Assembly: GCF_900618535.1 (NCBI RefSeq)
Contig: NZ_UYJA01000003.1
Span: 682,001-746,000, forward strand
Source of the DNA: Pseudomonas bubulae
Lineage (GTDB): Bacteria > Pseudomonadota > Gammaproteobacteria > Pseudomonadales > Pseudomonadaceae
Length of the DNA: 64,000 nucleotides
Reading direction: 5' to 3'
The position numbers and the translations under genes were made by a program. The notes under the pieces were generated by a model. It was not told where the DNA came from, ran no database searches, and saw nothing but the letters and a program-made list of their open reading frames with translations. This document shows positions 36,718 through 43,237 of the stretch, in pieces; positions within the stretch are counted from its first letter, which is position 1, and each line of letters starts with the position of its first letter.

Positions 36718-37719
36718 CTACAGGGCCTGGCGGGCAGTCAGCACCGGCCGACCCTCGGTGTTGCGGCTCAGGTATACCGGCAACACTTTGGGCAGGGAGG
36801 TCACCAGATGATCGATTTCCCGGGTATTGAATACACCCCCAATGCGCAGTTTGCCGGTGGCGCTGTCGGCCAGGGCGAGGGGAGTGTCGAGGTAGCGGTT
36901 GATCAGGGGCAAGGCGTCAGCCAGTGACAGGTTGTCCAGCACCAGCTGGCCGTTGCGCCAGGCCAGCTCGGAGGTGACGGCCGCGACCGGGCCAATTTGC
37001 GCGGCATGGTCGCCTGCCTTGTAACGCGCCTGCATGCCCGGCTCCAACCGCAGGCCATCGCCACTCAGGCGCTTGTTGCTGGTGACCAGCACCGAACCTT
37101 CGAGCAGGGTGATCCGCACCTGGTCTTCGTACATCCACACATTGAACTGGGTGCCTGTGACACGCACCTGGCCTTCTGCCGCCTGCACCAGAAACGGGTG
37201 GGATGCGTCGTGACTGACCTTGAAAAAGGCCTCGCCCTTGCTCAGGGTCACCTGGCGCTGATCCTTGTAGTTACTGAAGGTCAGTTGGCTGCCCAGGTTG
37301 AGTTCGACCTGGCTGCCATCGGGCAGTGTCACCGTCCTGGCACTGGCATCGGCGCTGTAGCGCTCATGGGCATTGGGCACCCAGCCCAGTTGCCAGCCGC
37401 TGTAGGCCGCCACGGGAAGGGCGAGCAGGGTAATGGCGGCGGCCACGGCAAAGCGCTGCCAGGTGCTGCGGCGCGGTGCGGGAGGCATTGCAACCACCCG
37501 GGCTGGAGCGGGGGCCGGGCGTGTCAGGTGCGCACTGATGTCCCAGACATCCAGCATCGCTTCATATTCCAGCGCGTGGAGGGGGTTGGCATTTAGCCAC
37601 ACAGCGAAAGCTTCACGTTCCTGGCAGGTGCAGTCGGGCTCATGCAAACGCAGGCACCACTGAGCCGCAGCTTCGGTGATGGCCTCGTTTTCAGCGTCTG
37701 TGTGGCGTGTTTCACTCAT
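36718..37719 (-). CDS. FecR-family anti-sigma factor, orphan
   Basis: A 333-residue FecR protein. The cytoplasmic N-terminal domain (about residues 1-90, AAAQWCLRLHEPDCTCQEREAF) binds an ECF sigma factor. One membrane helix follows (about 91-113) and then the periplasmic FecR domain (RTVTLPDGSQVELNLGSQLTF, VTGTQFNVW) and an STN-like C-terminal part (LSLADALPLINRYLD). It normally sits directly after its fecI gene. Here no sigma gene adjoins; the nearest FecI-like gene is 5 kb away at 42411 in the other direction, and the nearest TonB receptor is at 51251. Regulation partner is therefore uncertain. Confidence 0.88.
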   Translation of the reverse strand: MSETRHTDAENEAITEAAAQWCLRLHEPDCTCQEREAFAVWLNANPLHALEYEAMLDVWDISAHLTRPAPAPARVVAMPPAPRRSTWQRFAVAAAITLLALPVAAYSGWQLGWVPNAHERYSADASARTVTLPDGSQVELNLGSQLTFSNYKDQRQVTLSKGEAFFKVSHDASHPFLVQAAEGQVRVTGTQFNVWMYEDQVRITLLEGSVLVTSNKRLSGDGLRLEPGMQARYKAGDHAAQIGPVAAVTSELAWRNGQLVLDNLSLADALPLINRYLDTPLALADSATGKLRIGGVFNTREIDHLVTSLPKVLPVYLSRNTEGRPVLTARQAL

Positions 37720-37883
37720 TGATATTTCCCGGTTTTGCGCATTCTAACCCCGTGCCAGAGCTAACGAGAACATGAGCCATGTCAAAAGCATGTCATTTAG
37801 CCCTATGGCCGGGTTTTTCTCTGCTACGGTTGTTCCAGTCACATTGAGTACCAGACGCAACATCAATTAATGGAGTTAAGACA

Positions 37884-38159
37884 ATGTTGAAGAAAACCTT
37901 TGCTGCTGTGATCACTACTGCTGCTTTGTTGGGTGCCGGTGCAGCGATGGCTCAGCCTGTTGATCCGAACTGGGCATTCTCCAAGGAGTTGGTCGAAGTT
38001 CTCAAGAACAAGAACGGCTACACCGTGATCAAGAAAATTGAAGCCCAGGACCCGGCTGCCGGTATCTGGAAGGCCGAAGGCATCAAGAAGGTCGATGGCC
38101 TGGAATACGAAATTATTTTCGATTCGACCGGTAAGGTAATTTCCGAGAAGAAAGACTGA
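37884..38159 (+). CDS. Small secreted PepSY-domain protein
   Basis: A 91-residue protein with a clear signal peptide (residues 1-23, cut after AAMA). The mature part of about 68 residues has the PepSY pattern: VLKNKNGYTVIKKIEAQDP, then GIWKAEGIKKVDGLEYEIIFDSTGKVISEKK. PepSY proteins are periplasmic and often inhibit proteases or bind metals and redox partners. It has its own terminator at 38199 and no operon partner. Homologous small PepSY proteins are common in Pseudomonas and often lie near copper or two-component genes. Confidence 0.75.
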   Translation: MLKKTFAAVITTAALLGAGAAMAQPVDPNWAFSKELVEVLKNKNGYTVIKKIEAQDPAAGIWKAEGIKKVDGLEYEIIFDSTGKVISEKKD

Positions 38160-38198
38160 TTCCCGGTACCTGAAACGAATCGTGCACTGAGCGTTTCT

Positions 38199-38240
38199 AC
38201 CCGGCCCTGATCGTTTGTTTTGACAGGGTCGGGTGTTTTT
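38199..38240 (+). terminator. Rho-independent terminator after the PepSY gene
   Basis: ACCCGGCCCTG pairs with CAGGGTCGGGT and is followed by GTTTTTAC, 40 bp after the stop codon. Confidence 0.85.
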
Positions 38241-38245
38241 ACGCC

Positions 38246-38800
38246 TCAGGTTTTCTGCCGGGCCAACCATTGTTCGCGAGTTATTCCCCACAGCTCGCAT
38301 GGCAGCCTGCCGCTGACAAAGTCTTTCTCTTCCCTGCCTATCAAGCGCATTCCGCCTCGCTCGGAAATAAGTCGTGAAGCCGTATTGGGCGCCGCTTTGG
38401 GCACGTGCATGCACGCGCGGTGCAAGGTCTTGAACCAGTAGGCATCGACCACCTCGCAGGCTTCGCTCATCAACCCCTGACCCTGCCATTGCGGCGCCAG
38501 CCAGAACCCCCGGTTGTTGTCCACGGCATCCATCAGGCTGATGCTGCCAATCAGCTCATCTGGCTCTGCTAACAGGCGAATCGTCCAGTGCCACTCTTCG
38601 CTGCGGGCCATGGCTGGCAGCGCCACGTCACGCACATAGCTCAGTGCGCCATCGTCCGGGTAGGGCCATGGCACGACTGCATTCAGGTAGCGCACGACTT
38701 GCCAGTGGGCAAAGCGCCTCTGGATGGCGGGCGCGTCGCTTAGTTGCAGGGGTTGCAGTACCAGTCGCGAGGTCTGGAGGGTAGGTAGGGGCTGCATCAT
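38246..38800 (-). CDS. GNAT-family N-acetyltransferase (RimJ/RimL-like)
   Basis: A 184-residue acetyltransferase of the RimJ/RimL type. It has LQTSRLVLQPLQLSD at the N-terminus, then GSISLMDAVDNNRGFWLAPQWQGQGLMSEACEVV containing the acetyl-CoA loop, and the late GGMRLIGREEKDFV segment. Members acetylate protein N-termini or small amines; the target here is unknown. The second ATG (38797) is an equally good start. Confidence 0.82.
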   Translation of the reverse strand: MMQPLPTLQTSRLVLQPLQLSDAPAIQRRFAHWQVVRYLNAVVPWPYPDDGALSYVRDVALPAMARSEEWHWTIRLLAEPDELIGSISLMDAVDNNRGFWLAPQWQGQGLMSEACEVVDAYWFKTLHRACMHVPKAAPNTASRLISERGGMRLIGREEKDFVSGRLPCELWGITREQWLARQKT

Positions 38801-38853
38801 GGGTGGCTCCTTGCCATTGGTTTGCGTCGAGAGTACCGCGCAATGCCATCCAT

Positions 38854-38880
38854 AAAAAAGCCCCCGTTAAACGGGGGCTG
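38854..38880 (-). terminator. Rho-independent terminator after the first DUF2790 gene
   Basis: On the minus strand AGCCCCCG and CGGGGGCT pair around a 5 bp loop and lead into six T residues. Confidence 0.9.
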
Positions 38881-38909
38881 TATGGGGATAGTTGCGCCTG
38901 GCGATAATA

Positions 38910-39167
38910 TCAGCCGTTACTGCAACCATTGCCCATCACGCGATACTCAAGAATATGACGCTGACCCTGGTGGTCTTCGTAGGTCATTTGTGCGGGCACT
39001 ACTTCACAGACGTCGGCAGTCGGTGACACGCTGATAACTTTGGCAATATCCAGGTCGGTGGCATAAGTGTAATGCTCGACCACCGGTTGTAGTTGCGTAA
39101 CTTGAAGTTCGTCAGCAGCCGCCAGGGTAGAAAAGCCAATAAGTGCAAGAGCGATCAAACGTTTCAT
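38910..39167 (-). CDS. DUF2790 secreted protein, copy 1
   Basis: An 85-residue protein with a signal peptide (residues 1-18, MKRLIALALIGFSTLAAA). The mature region has VVEHYTYATDLDIAKVISVS, then CEVVPAQMTYEDHQGQRH and ends with MGNGCSNG; the two cysteines may form a disulfide. It is a DUF2790 protein, a family largely confined to Pseudomonas; some members respond to copper. Its neighbour at 39453 is a paralogue in the same orientation with its own terminator. Confidence 0.85.
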   Translation of the reverse strand: MKRLIALALIGFSTLAAADELQVTQLQPVVEHYTYATDLDIAKVISVSPTADVCEVVPAQMTYEDHQGQRHILEYRVMGNGCSNG

Positions 39168-39395
39168 TTATAAGACCTTAAAACAATCACGAATCACTGA
39201 CTTCAGTTGCCATGGTGGCGGTCGAAGTTGTTACGCCGTGGAGTAAGTGGCGTAACACGAAGTACCGTGCCCTGTTTCAGTGTTGCGTTGAGGGATGTAC
39301 ATAGAATACGCGCGCTGCGTATTGATTAAAGTCAAAAGATCGTCATGGAGTCTTTCCGGATCAGTAACAATCGACGCTTTTTCCGCTGCGCCACG

Positions 39396-39420
39396 AAAAA
39401 GCCCCCTCAAAGAGGGGGCT
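39396..39420 (-). terminator. Rho-independent terminator after the second DUF2790 gene
   Basis: On the minus strand AGCCCCCTC and GAGGGGGCT pair and are followed by TTTTTCG. The 285 bp gap 39168-39452 holds this hairpin and promoter-like AT-rich sequence, with no gene. Confidence 0.88.
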
Positions 39421-39452
39421 GGGGTCGCATCCGTGCGTGCAACCATTGAACT

Positions 39453-39707
39453 TTAGTGGGTGCTGCAGCCGTCGCCCATCACCTGGTATTCAAGGGTGTG
39501 GCGCTGGCCCTGGGAGTCTTCATAGACCATGGTGGCCGGTACCACTTCACACACCTTGGGTATGTTGGACAGGCTGACCACCCGCGCAATATCCAGTTGG
39601 GTACCGTAGTGGTAGTGTTCTACAGTCGCAGGCTGAACAGTGGAAGTTTCACCTGCAACAGCCAATGTGGCAAAACCGGCGAGAAACAGTGCAATAAGAT
39701 TTTTCAT
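39453..39707 (-). CDS. DUF2790 secreted protein, copy 2
   Basis: An 84-residue paralogue of the product of 38910-39167. The signal peptide is MKNLIALFLAGFATLAVA, and the mature chain keeps VEHYHYGTQLDIARVVSLS, CEVVPATMVYEDSQGQRH, LEYQVMGDGC. Nearly all differences are at surface-type positions, so this is a local duplication with both copies apparently intact. The start at 39707 was chosen over an ATG eight codons upstream because it gives a normal signal peptide. Role unknown. Confidence 0.85.
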   Translation of the reverse strand: MKNLIALFLAGFATLAVAGETSTVQPATVEHYHYGTQLDIARVVSLSNIPKVCEVVPATMVYEDSQGQRHTLEYQVMGDGCSTH

Positions 39708-39904
39708 GTGATTGGCCTCTAAAGTAATCAAGATTTAAAGCTGACTGACTTCATTTGCCGATAAGGCGGGAAGAAGTTACGACACCCGGCAAGGTCGCCG
39801 GGTGCGTACGAAGTACCGGAGTTTCAAGTGCAACTGATAGTTGAGTCATGTGAGTAAGGTTACGCTGATTTGCAAAAGTAAAAATAGCTGATGGCAAAAT
39901 GCTC

Positions 39905-39923
39905 TGTTACCACATGGGTAACA
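39905..39923. promoter_or_regulatory. 19 bp inverted repeat in the DUF2790/ATPase gap
   Basis: TGTTACCACATGGGTAACA has 7 bp perfect arms and lies in the 304 bp gap between the divergent DUF2790 gene and the AFG1-like ATPase. The arrangement suggests a dimeric regulator site. The rest of the gap (39708-40011) is AT-rich with no gene seen. Confidence 0.45.
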
Positions 39924-40011
39924 ATGTGAGGGCCCTGCGTTATTTTTCAAGTGCCTGGGTCGTCTCCTGGCTGGCATACTGGCCTCTCTGGTTCAGGAGC
40001 CATTTATCGAT

Positions 40012-41130
40012 ATGAATGTCGTGTCCCCCCTTAATGCCTATCAACAAGCTGTCGAACACCAGGGCTTTGTCCACGACCCCGCCCAATGGGTTGCAGTCCA
40101 GGCCTTGCAGCGCTGCCATGAGGCCCTGCACTCGGGTGCGCAGCCGGTCAATGGCGTGTATTTGTGGGGGCCGGTGGGGCGGGGCAAAACCTGGTTGATG
40201 GATCAGTTCTATCAAAGCCTGCGGGTGCCCGCACGGCGTCAGCATTTTCATCATTTTATGCAATGGGTACATCAGCGCCTGTTTCAGCTGACCGGTACGG
40301 CGGACCCGCTGAAGACACTGGCTAAAGGCTTGGGCGCGGAAGTGAAGGTGCTGTGCTTTGACGAACTGTTCGTCAATGACATTGCCGATGCGATTATTCT
40401 TGGGCGTCTGTTTCAGGTGATGTTCGATGAAGGCGTGGTGCTGGTTTGTACCTCAAACCAGCCACCGAACGACCTTTATGGTCACGGTTTTAACCGTGAT
40501 CGTTTTGCTCCCGGTATTACGGCGATTCTCAAGCATATGGAGGTGGTGGCGGTAAACGGTATTGAAGACCACCGCCTGCATCCCGGCATTGCACATCAGC
40601 GTTACTGGGTGACCGGGCCGGGCCGGCCGAGTGCCATAGAGCCGGTGTTCAGATCCTTGACCGAGGGCCAGGCGGTGTCTGACCAACCCATTGATGTGGG
40701 CCATCGCTCGCTGAACGTGGTGCAGGCCAGTGATGGGGTGCTGTGGTGCAATTTTCATGAGCTGTGCGAGCAGCCGCTGGCGGCCACTGAGTTCATGCAG
40801 ATTTGTGATCGTTACAAGGTCATGTTGCTCAGCGAAGTGCCCTGCCTGAGTGCCGAGCAGCGCGAAGGCAAAATAGCCCGTGGTACGGAAGACGGGGCGG
40901 TGAAGGTCGAGGCGGGGGATCGTGAGCTGCCGCAACTGTCAAAATACGATGACAGTGTGCGGCGTTTTATTGCCCTGATCGACGAGTGCTATGACCGCAA
41001 GGTACCGGTGTGTATTGAAGCGCAGGTGCCGATGGATCATTTGTATACCCAGGGGTACCTGGAGTTTGCCTTTCGCCGCACCTTGAGCCGGCTGCAGGAA
41101 ATGCAGTTGCAGCGGTTTGGCCTCCAATAA
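40012..41130 (+). CDS. AFG1/ZapE-family ATPase, paralogue
   Basis: A 372-residue AAA-like ATPase. The Walker A is GPVGRGKT (about residues 53-60), Walker B is VLCFDELFVND (about 120), and VCTSNQPPNDLY is a sensor 1 region typical of AFG1/ZapE. ZapE binds FtsZ and modulates cell division in E. coli; mitochondrial AFG1 helps in protein quality control. Pseudomonads have a canonical zapE elsewhere next to ribosomal protein genes, so this isolated copy is probably a second member. It stands alone, with a repeat at 41151 behind it. Confidence 0.82.
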   Translation: MNVVSPLNAYQQAVEHQGFVHDPAQWVAVQALQRCHEALHSGAQPVNGVYLWGPVGRGKTWLMDQFYQSLRVPARRQHFHHFMQWVHQRLFQLTGTADPLKTLAKGLGAEVKVLCFDELFVNDIADAIILGRLFQVMFDEGVVLVCTSNQPPNDLYGHGFNRDRFAPGITAILKHMEVVAVNGIEDHRLHPGIAHQRYWVTGPGRPSAIEPVFRSLTEGQAVSDQPIDVGHRSLNVVQASDGVLWCNFHELCEQPLAATEFMQICDRYKVMLLSEVPCLSAEQREGKIARGTEDGAVKVEAGDRELPQLSKYDDSVRRFIALIDECYDRKVPVCIEAQVPMDHLYTQGYLEFAFRRTLSRLQEMQLQRFGLQ

Positions 41131-41150
41131 CCCGTGATTGCGTGGGCCGT

Positions 41151-41261
41151 GTAGTCGCTGACTCGCGGAGCGAGGCTGCGAGGGGGGCTTGAAAGCAATG
41201 GGAGGGTGCCCCTTCTGAACGTGTCCAGCCGCTCGCAGCCTTCGTTCCTCGTCAGCGACTA
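41151..41261. repeat. Large inverted repeat, GTAGTCGCTGA family
   Basis: GTAGTCGCTGACTCGCGGAG with CGAGGCTGCGAG (41151-41182) is mirrored at 41232-41261 by CTCGCAGCCTTCGTTCCTCG and TCAGCGACTAC, with a 49 bp spacer. It lies between convergent genes and is another Pseudomonas intergenic palindrome family, distinct from the REP pairs at 20676 and 33686. Confidence 0.8.
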
Positions 41262-41284
41262 CAAGGGGCTTGAAGGATTCAAGG

Positions 41285-42088
41285 TCAATCCCACGCTGGC
41301 GCAACGCTCTGCGGGTTGGTCAGGCGATGGCCGCGGTCCAGGGCTGCAATCCGGGCCATGTCGTCATCGCTCAGTTTCAGTGAGCAGGCCTTGAGGTTGC
41401 TCTCAAGGTTGCTGCGCCTGGTCGAAGACGGAATCACCGAATAGCCCAATTGCATGGCCCAGGCCAGGGTCACTTGTGCCGCAGTGGCGTTATTGCGGTC
41501 GGCAATGGCCATGATCACTGGATCTTTAAGCACTTCGCCGTAAGCGAGGGTCATGTACGAGGTTATATGGATGCCCTGGCTTTGTGCGAATTCCACCACT
41601 TTGCGGTTTTGCAGGTAGGGGTGCAATTCGATCTGGTTGGTCGCGATATTTTCCGCGCCCACCGCGGCAATGGCTTCTTTCATCAGGGCGATGGTGAAGT
41701 TCGAGACGCCAATCTGCCGGGTCAGGCCCTTTTCTTTGGCTTCAAGCAATGCGCCCATAAACTCGGCTACCGGCACTGCATTGTCAGGGCTCGGCCAGTG
41801 AATCAGGGTCAGGTCCAGATGGTCGGTGCGCAGTTTTTTCAGGCTCTCTTCAAGGCTGGGGATCAGTTGCTCCCTGGCGAAATTACTGACCCAAATTTTG
41901 CTGGTGATAAACAGTTCGTCACGCGCCACGCCGCTTTCGGCAATGGCCTGGCCGACTTCAGCTTCATTTTCGTAAATCTGTGCGGTGTCGATGGCGCGGT
42001 AGCCCAGGTCCAGGGCATTGCTGACCGAGTCTATGACTACCTGGCCTTTAAGGCGAAATGTACCGAGGCCAAATGCTGGAACTGTCAT
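41285..42088 (-). CDS. dkgB: Aldo/keto reductase, 2,5-diketo-D-gluconate reductase B-like
   Basis: A 267-residue NADPH-dependent reductase. The catalytic residues are Asp and Tyr in [12 protein letters not shown], Lys in FITSKIWV and His in [16 protein letters not shown] and the cofactor loop [14 protein letters not shown] complete the pattern. It is a close fit to DkgB, which reduces 2,5-diketogluconate and methylglyoxal. The gene is monocistronic. The substrate in this organism is not established. Confidence 0.85.
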   Translation of the reverse strand: MTVPAFGLGTFRLKGQVVIDSVSNALDLGYRAIDTAQIYENEAEVGQAIAESGVARDELFITSKIWVSNFAREQLIPSLEESLKKLRTDHLDLTLIHWPSPDNAVPVAEFMGALLEAKEKGLTRQIGVSNFTIALMKEAIAAVGAENIATNQIELHPYLQNRKVVEFAQSQGIHITSYMTLAYGEVLKDPVIMAIADRNNATAAQVTLAWAMQLGYSVIPSSTRRSNLESNLKACSLKLSDDDMARIAALDRGHRLTNPQSVAPAWD

Positions 42089-42186
42089 GGATATCTCCTT
42101 GGTGGACGTAAGAATGAGGTTGAGTATCCTCGCCCTTCACCGGCGGAAAAACCGCTGGCCAAGCAAAGCACTCTTGACCACAGATC

Positions 42187-42300
42187 ATGAATCTTCAGCT
42201 GACCCCCCCCCCCGACTGCCACCCCATTAGCGGTTTGCCGATTGGGATGCTGCTGAATGTTTCGCAGTTGTTTGAGGAGGTGGGGTTTAAATCTATATGA
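42187..42300 (+). CDS. Possible 37-residue peptide with an 11-C tract
   Basis: ATG at 42187 opens a 37-codon frame reading MNLQLTPPPDCHPISGL and ending VGFKSI before TGA at 42298. An uninterrupted run of 11 C (42203-42213) encodes the Pro stretch, and a change of one C would shift the frame. No ribosome-binding site stands out. The peptide could be a remnant of a longer gene or a leader to the sigma factor gene 110 bp downstream. It is reported with caution; the surrounding 42089-42410 gap otherwise shows only a Fur-like motif. Confidence 0.3.
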   Translation: MNLQLTPPPDCHPISGLPIGMLLNVSQLFEEVGFKSI

Positions 42301-42313
42301 GAATTACTATAAA
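42294..42313. promoter_or_regulatory. Possible Fur box before the FecI-type sigma gene
   Basis: TATATGAGAATTACTATAAA partly matches the Fur consensus (the TGAGAATTA portion is common in Pseudomonas fecI promoters) and lies about 100 bp before the sigma factor start. The match is imperfect. Confidence 0.4.
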
Positions 42314-42410
42314 TTACATCTACAAAAGTGCCATCATCACGCCGTTATCCCATTAGATCTGTTTCTGCGCTCATGGAGTGTTGCCGCTGCTGTTGCGGCC
42401 AGGAGTCCTG

Positions 42411-42890
42411 TTGGAAAACTACTATCGCGAACTGGTGGGCTTTTTGAGTGCCAGGCTGGGTAATGCCCAGGCGGCCGAAGACGTGGTGCATGACGCTTAT
42501 GTGCGAGTGCTGGAGCGTTCAGGCGACGAGCCGATCGCGCAGCCACGTGCTTTTTTGTATCGCACTGCACTTAATCTGGTGATCGACGGCCATCGCCGCA
42601 GCAGCCTGCGCCAGGCCGAACCGCTGGAAGTGCTGGATAGCGAAGAGCGTTTTTACAGCCCCTCGCCTCAACTATTAATGGACCACGACCAGCGCCTGGC
42701 CATGATCCAGAAAGCCCTGGCTGAGCTGCCTGCGGCGTGTCGCGAGTGTTTTCTGCTGCGCAAGATCGAAGGACTGTCGCACCCTGAAATCGCCGAACGC
42801 CTCGGGGTATCGCGCAGTGTGGTCGAGAAGCATATCGTTAACGCCATGAAGCATTGCCGAATCCGTATCAGGCAGTGGGACAACGCCTGA
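42411..42890 (+). CDS. FecI-type ECF sigma factor, orphan
   Basis: A 159-residue sigma-70 family protein from a TTG start at 42411 preceded by AGGAG 5 bp away; a GTG at 42378 lacks a comparable site. Region 2 is ENYYRELVGFLSARLGNAQAAEDVVHDAYVRVLER, region 4 has PAACRECFLLRKIEGLSHPEIAERLGVSRSVVEKHI. It belongs to the iron-starvation FecI group that drives TonB receptor genes. The usual downstream fecR gene is absent; the nearest FecR is at 36718. The TonB receptor at 51251 is a possible target. A possible Fur site lies upstream. Confidence 0.88.
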   Translation: MENYYRELVGFLSARLGNAQAAEDVVHDAYVRVLERSGDEPIAQPRAFLYRTALNLVIDGHRRSSLRQAEPLEVLDSEERFYSPSPQLLMDHDQRLAMIQKALAELPAACRECFLLRKIEGLSHPEIAERLGVSRSVVEKHIVNAMKHCRIRIRQWDNA

Positions 42891-43237
42891 GTGGCGCTAA
42901 AAAATCAGATTGCATGACATTTCAGAGATGAAACTGAACTGCGCCTGAAGAACTTTCTTATATGCACACCACAAACCCCACCAAGGTTTAATCTCGAAAA
43001 CGTCGCGCATAAGCAGTTGGCGTCTTGGTTGGGCTGTTCTGGCCTGATTGCCCAAGTCCACTTATCGACACAGAAACGTATGTGATTACGCCCCTCCAGT
43101 GGCAGGTCGCAGCACGTTGCATGCGCGTGCCTTTTGGCTCGCTCACGAGTTTGACCCCATGAACGAAGGCCTCAGATCAATGCCGGCTGCGCAGGTACTC
43201 TGCATGGCGTGAGCGCAGGCGGCGCAGGAGCAGCACC
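42891..43237. other. Long mgtA leader region
   Basis: This 347 bp gap before the Mg2+ ATPase has no gene of normal size. A 17-codon frame, ATG at 43159 to TGA at 43212 (MNEGLRSMPAAQVLCMA), ends 26 bp before mgtA. It could be a leader peptide like MgtL, but lacks a good ribosome site. No M-box riboswitch was recognised. Confidence 0.35.
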
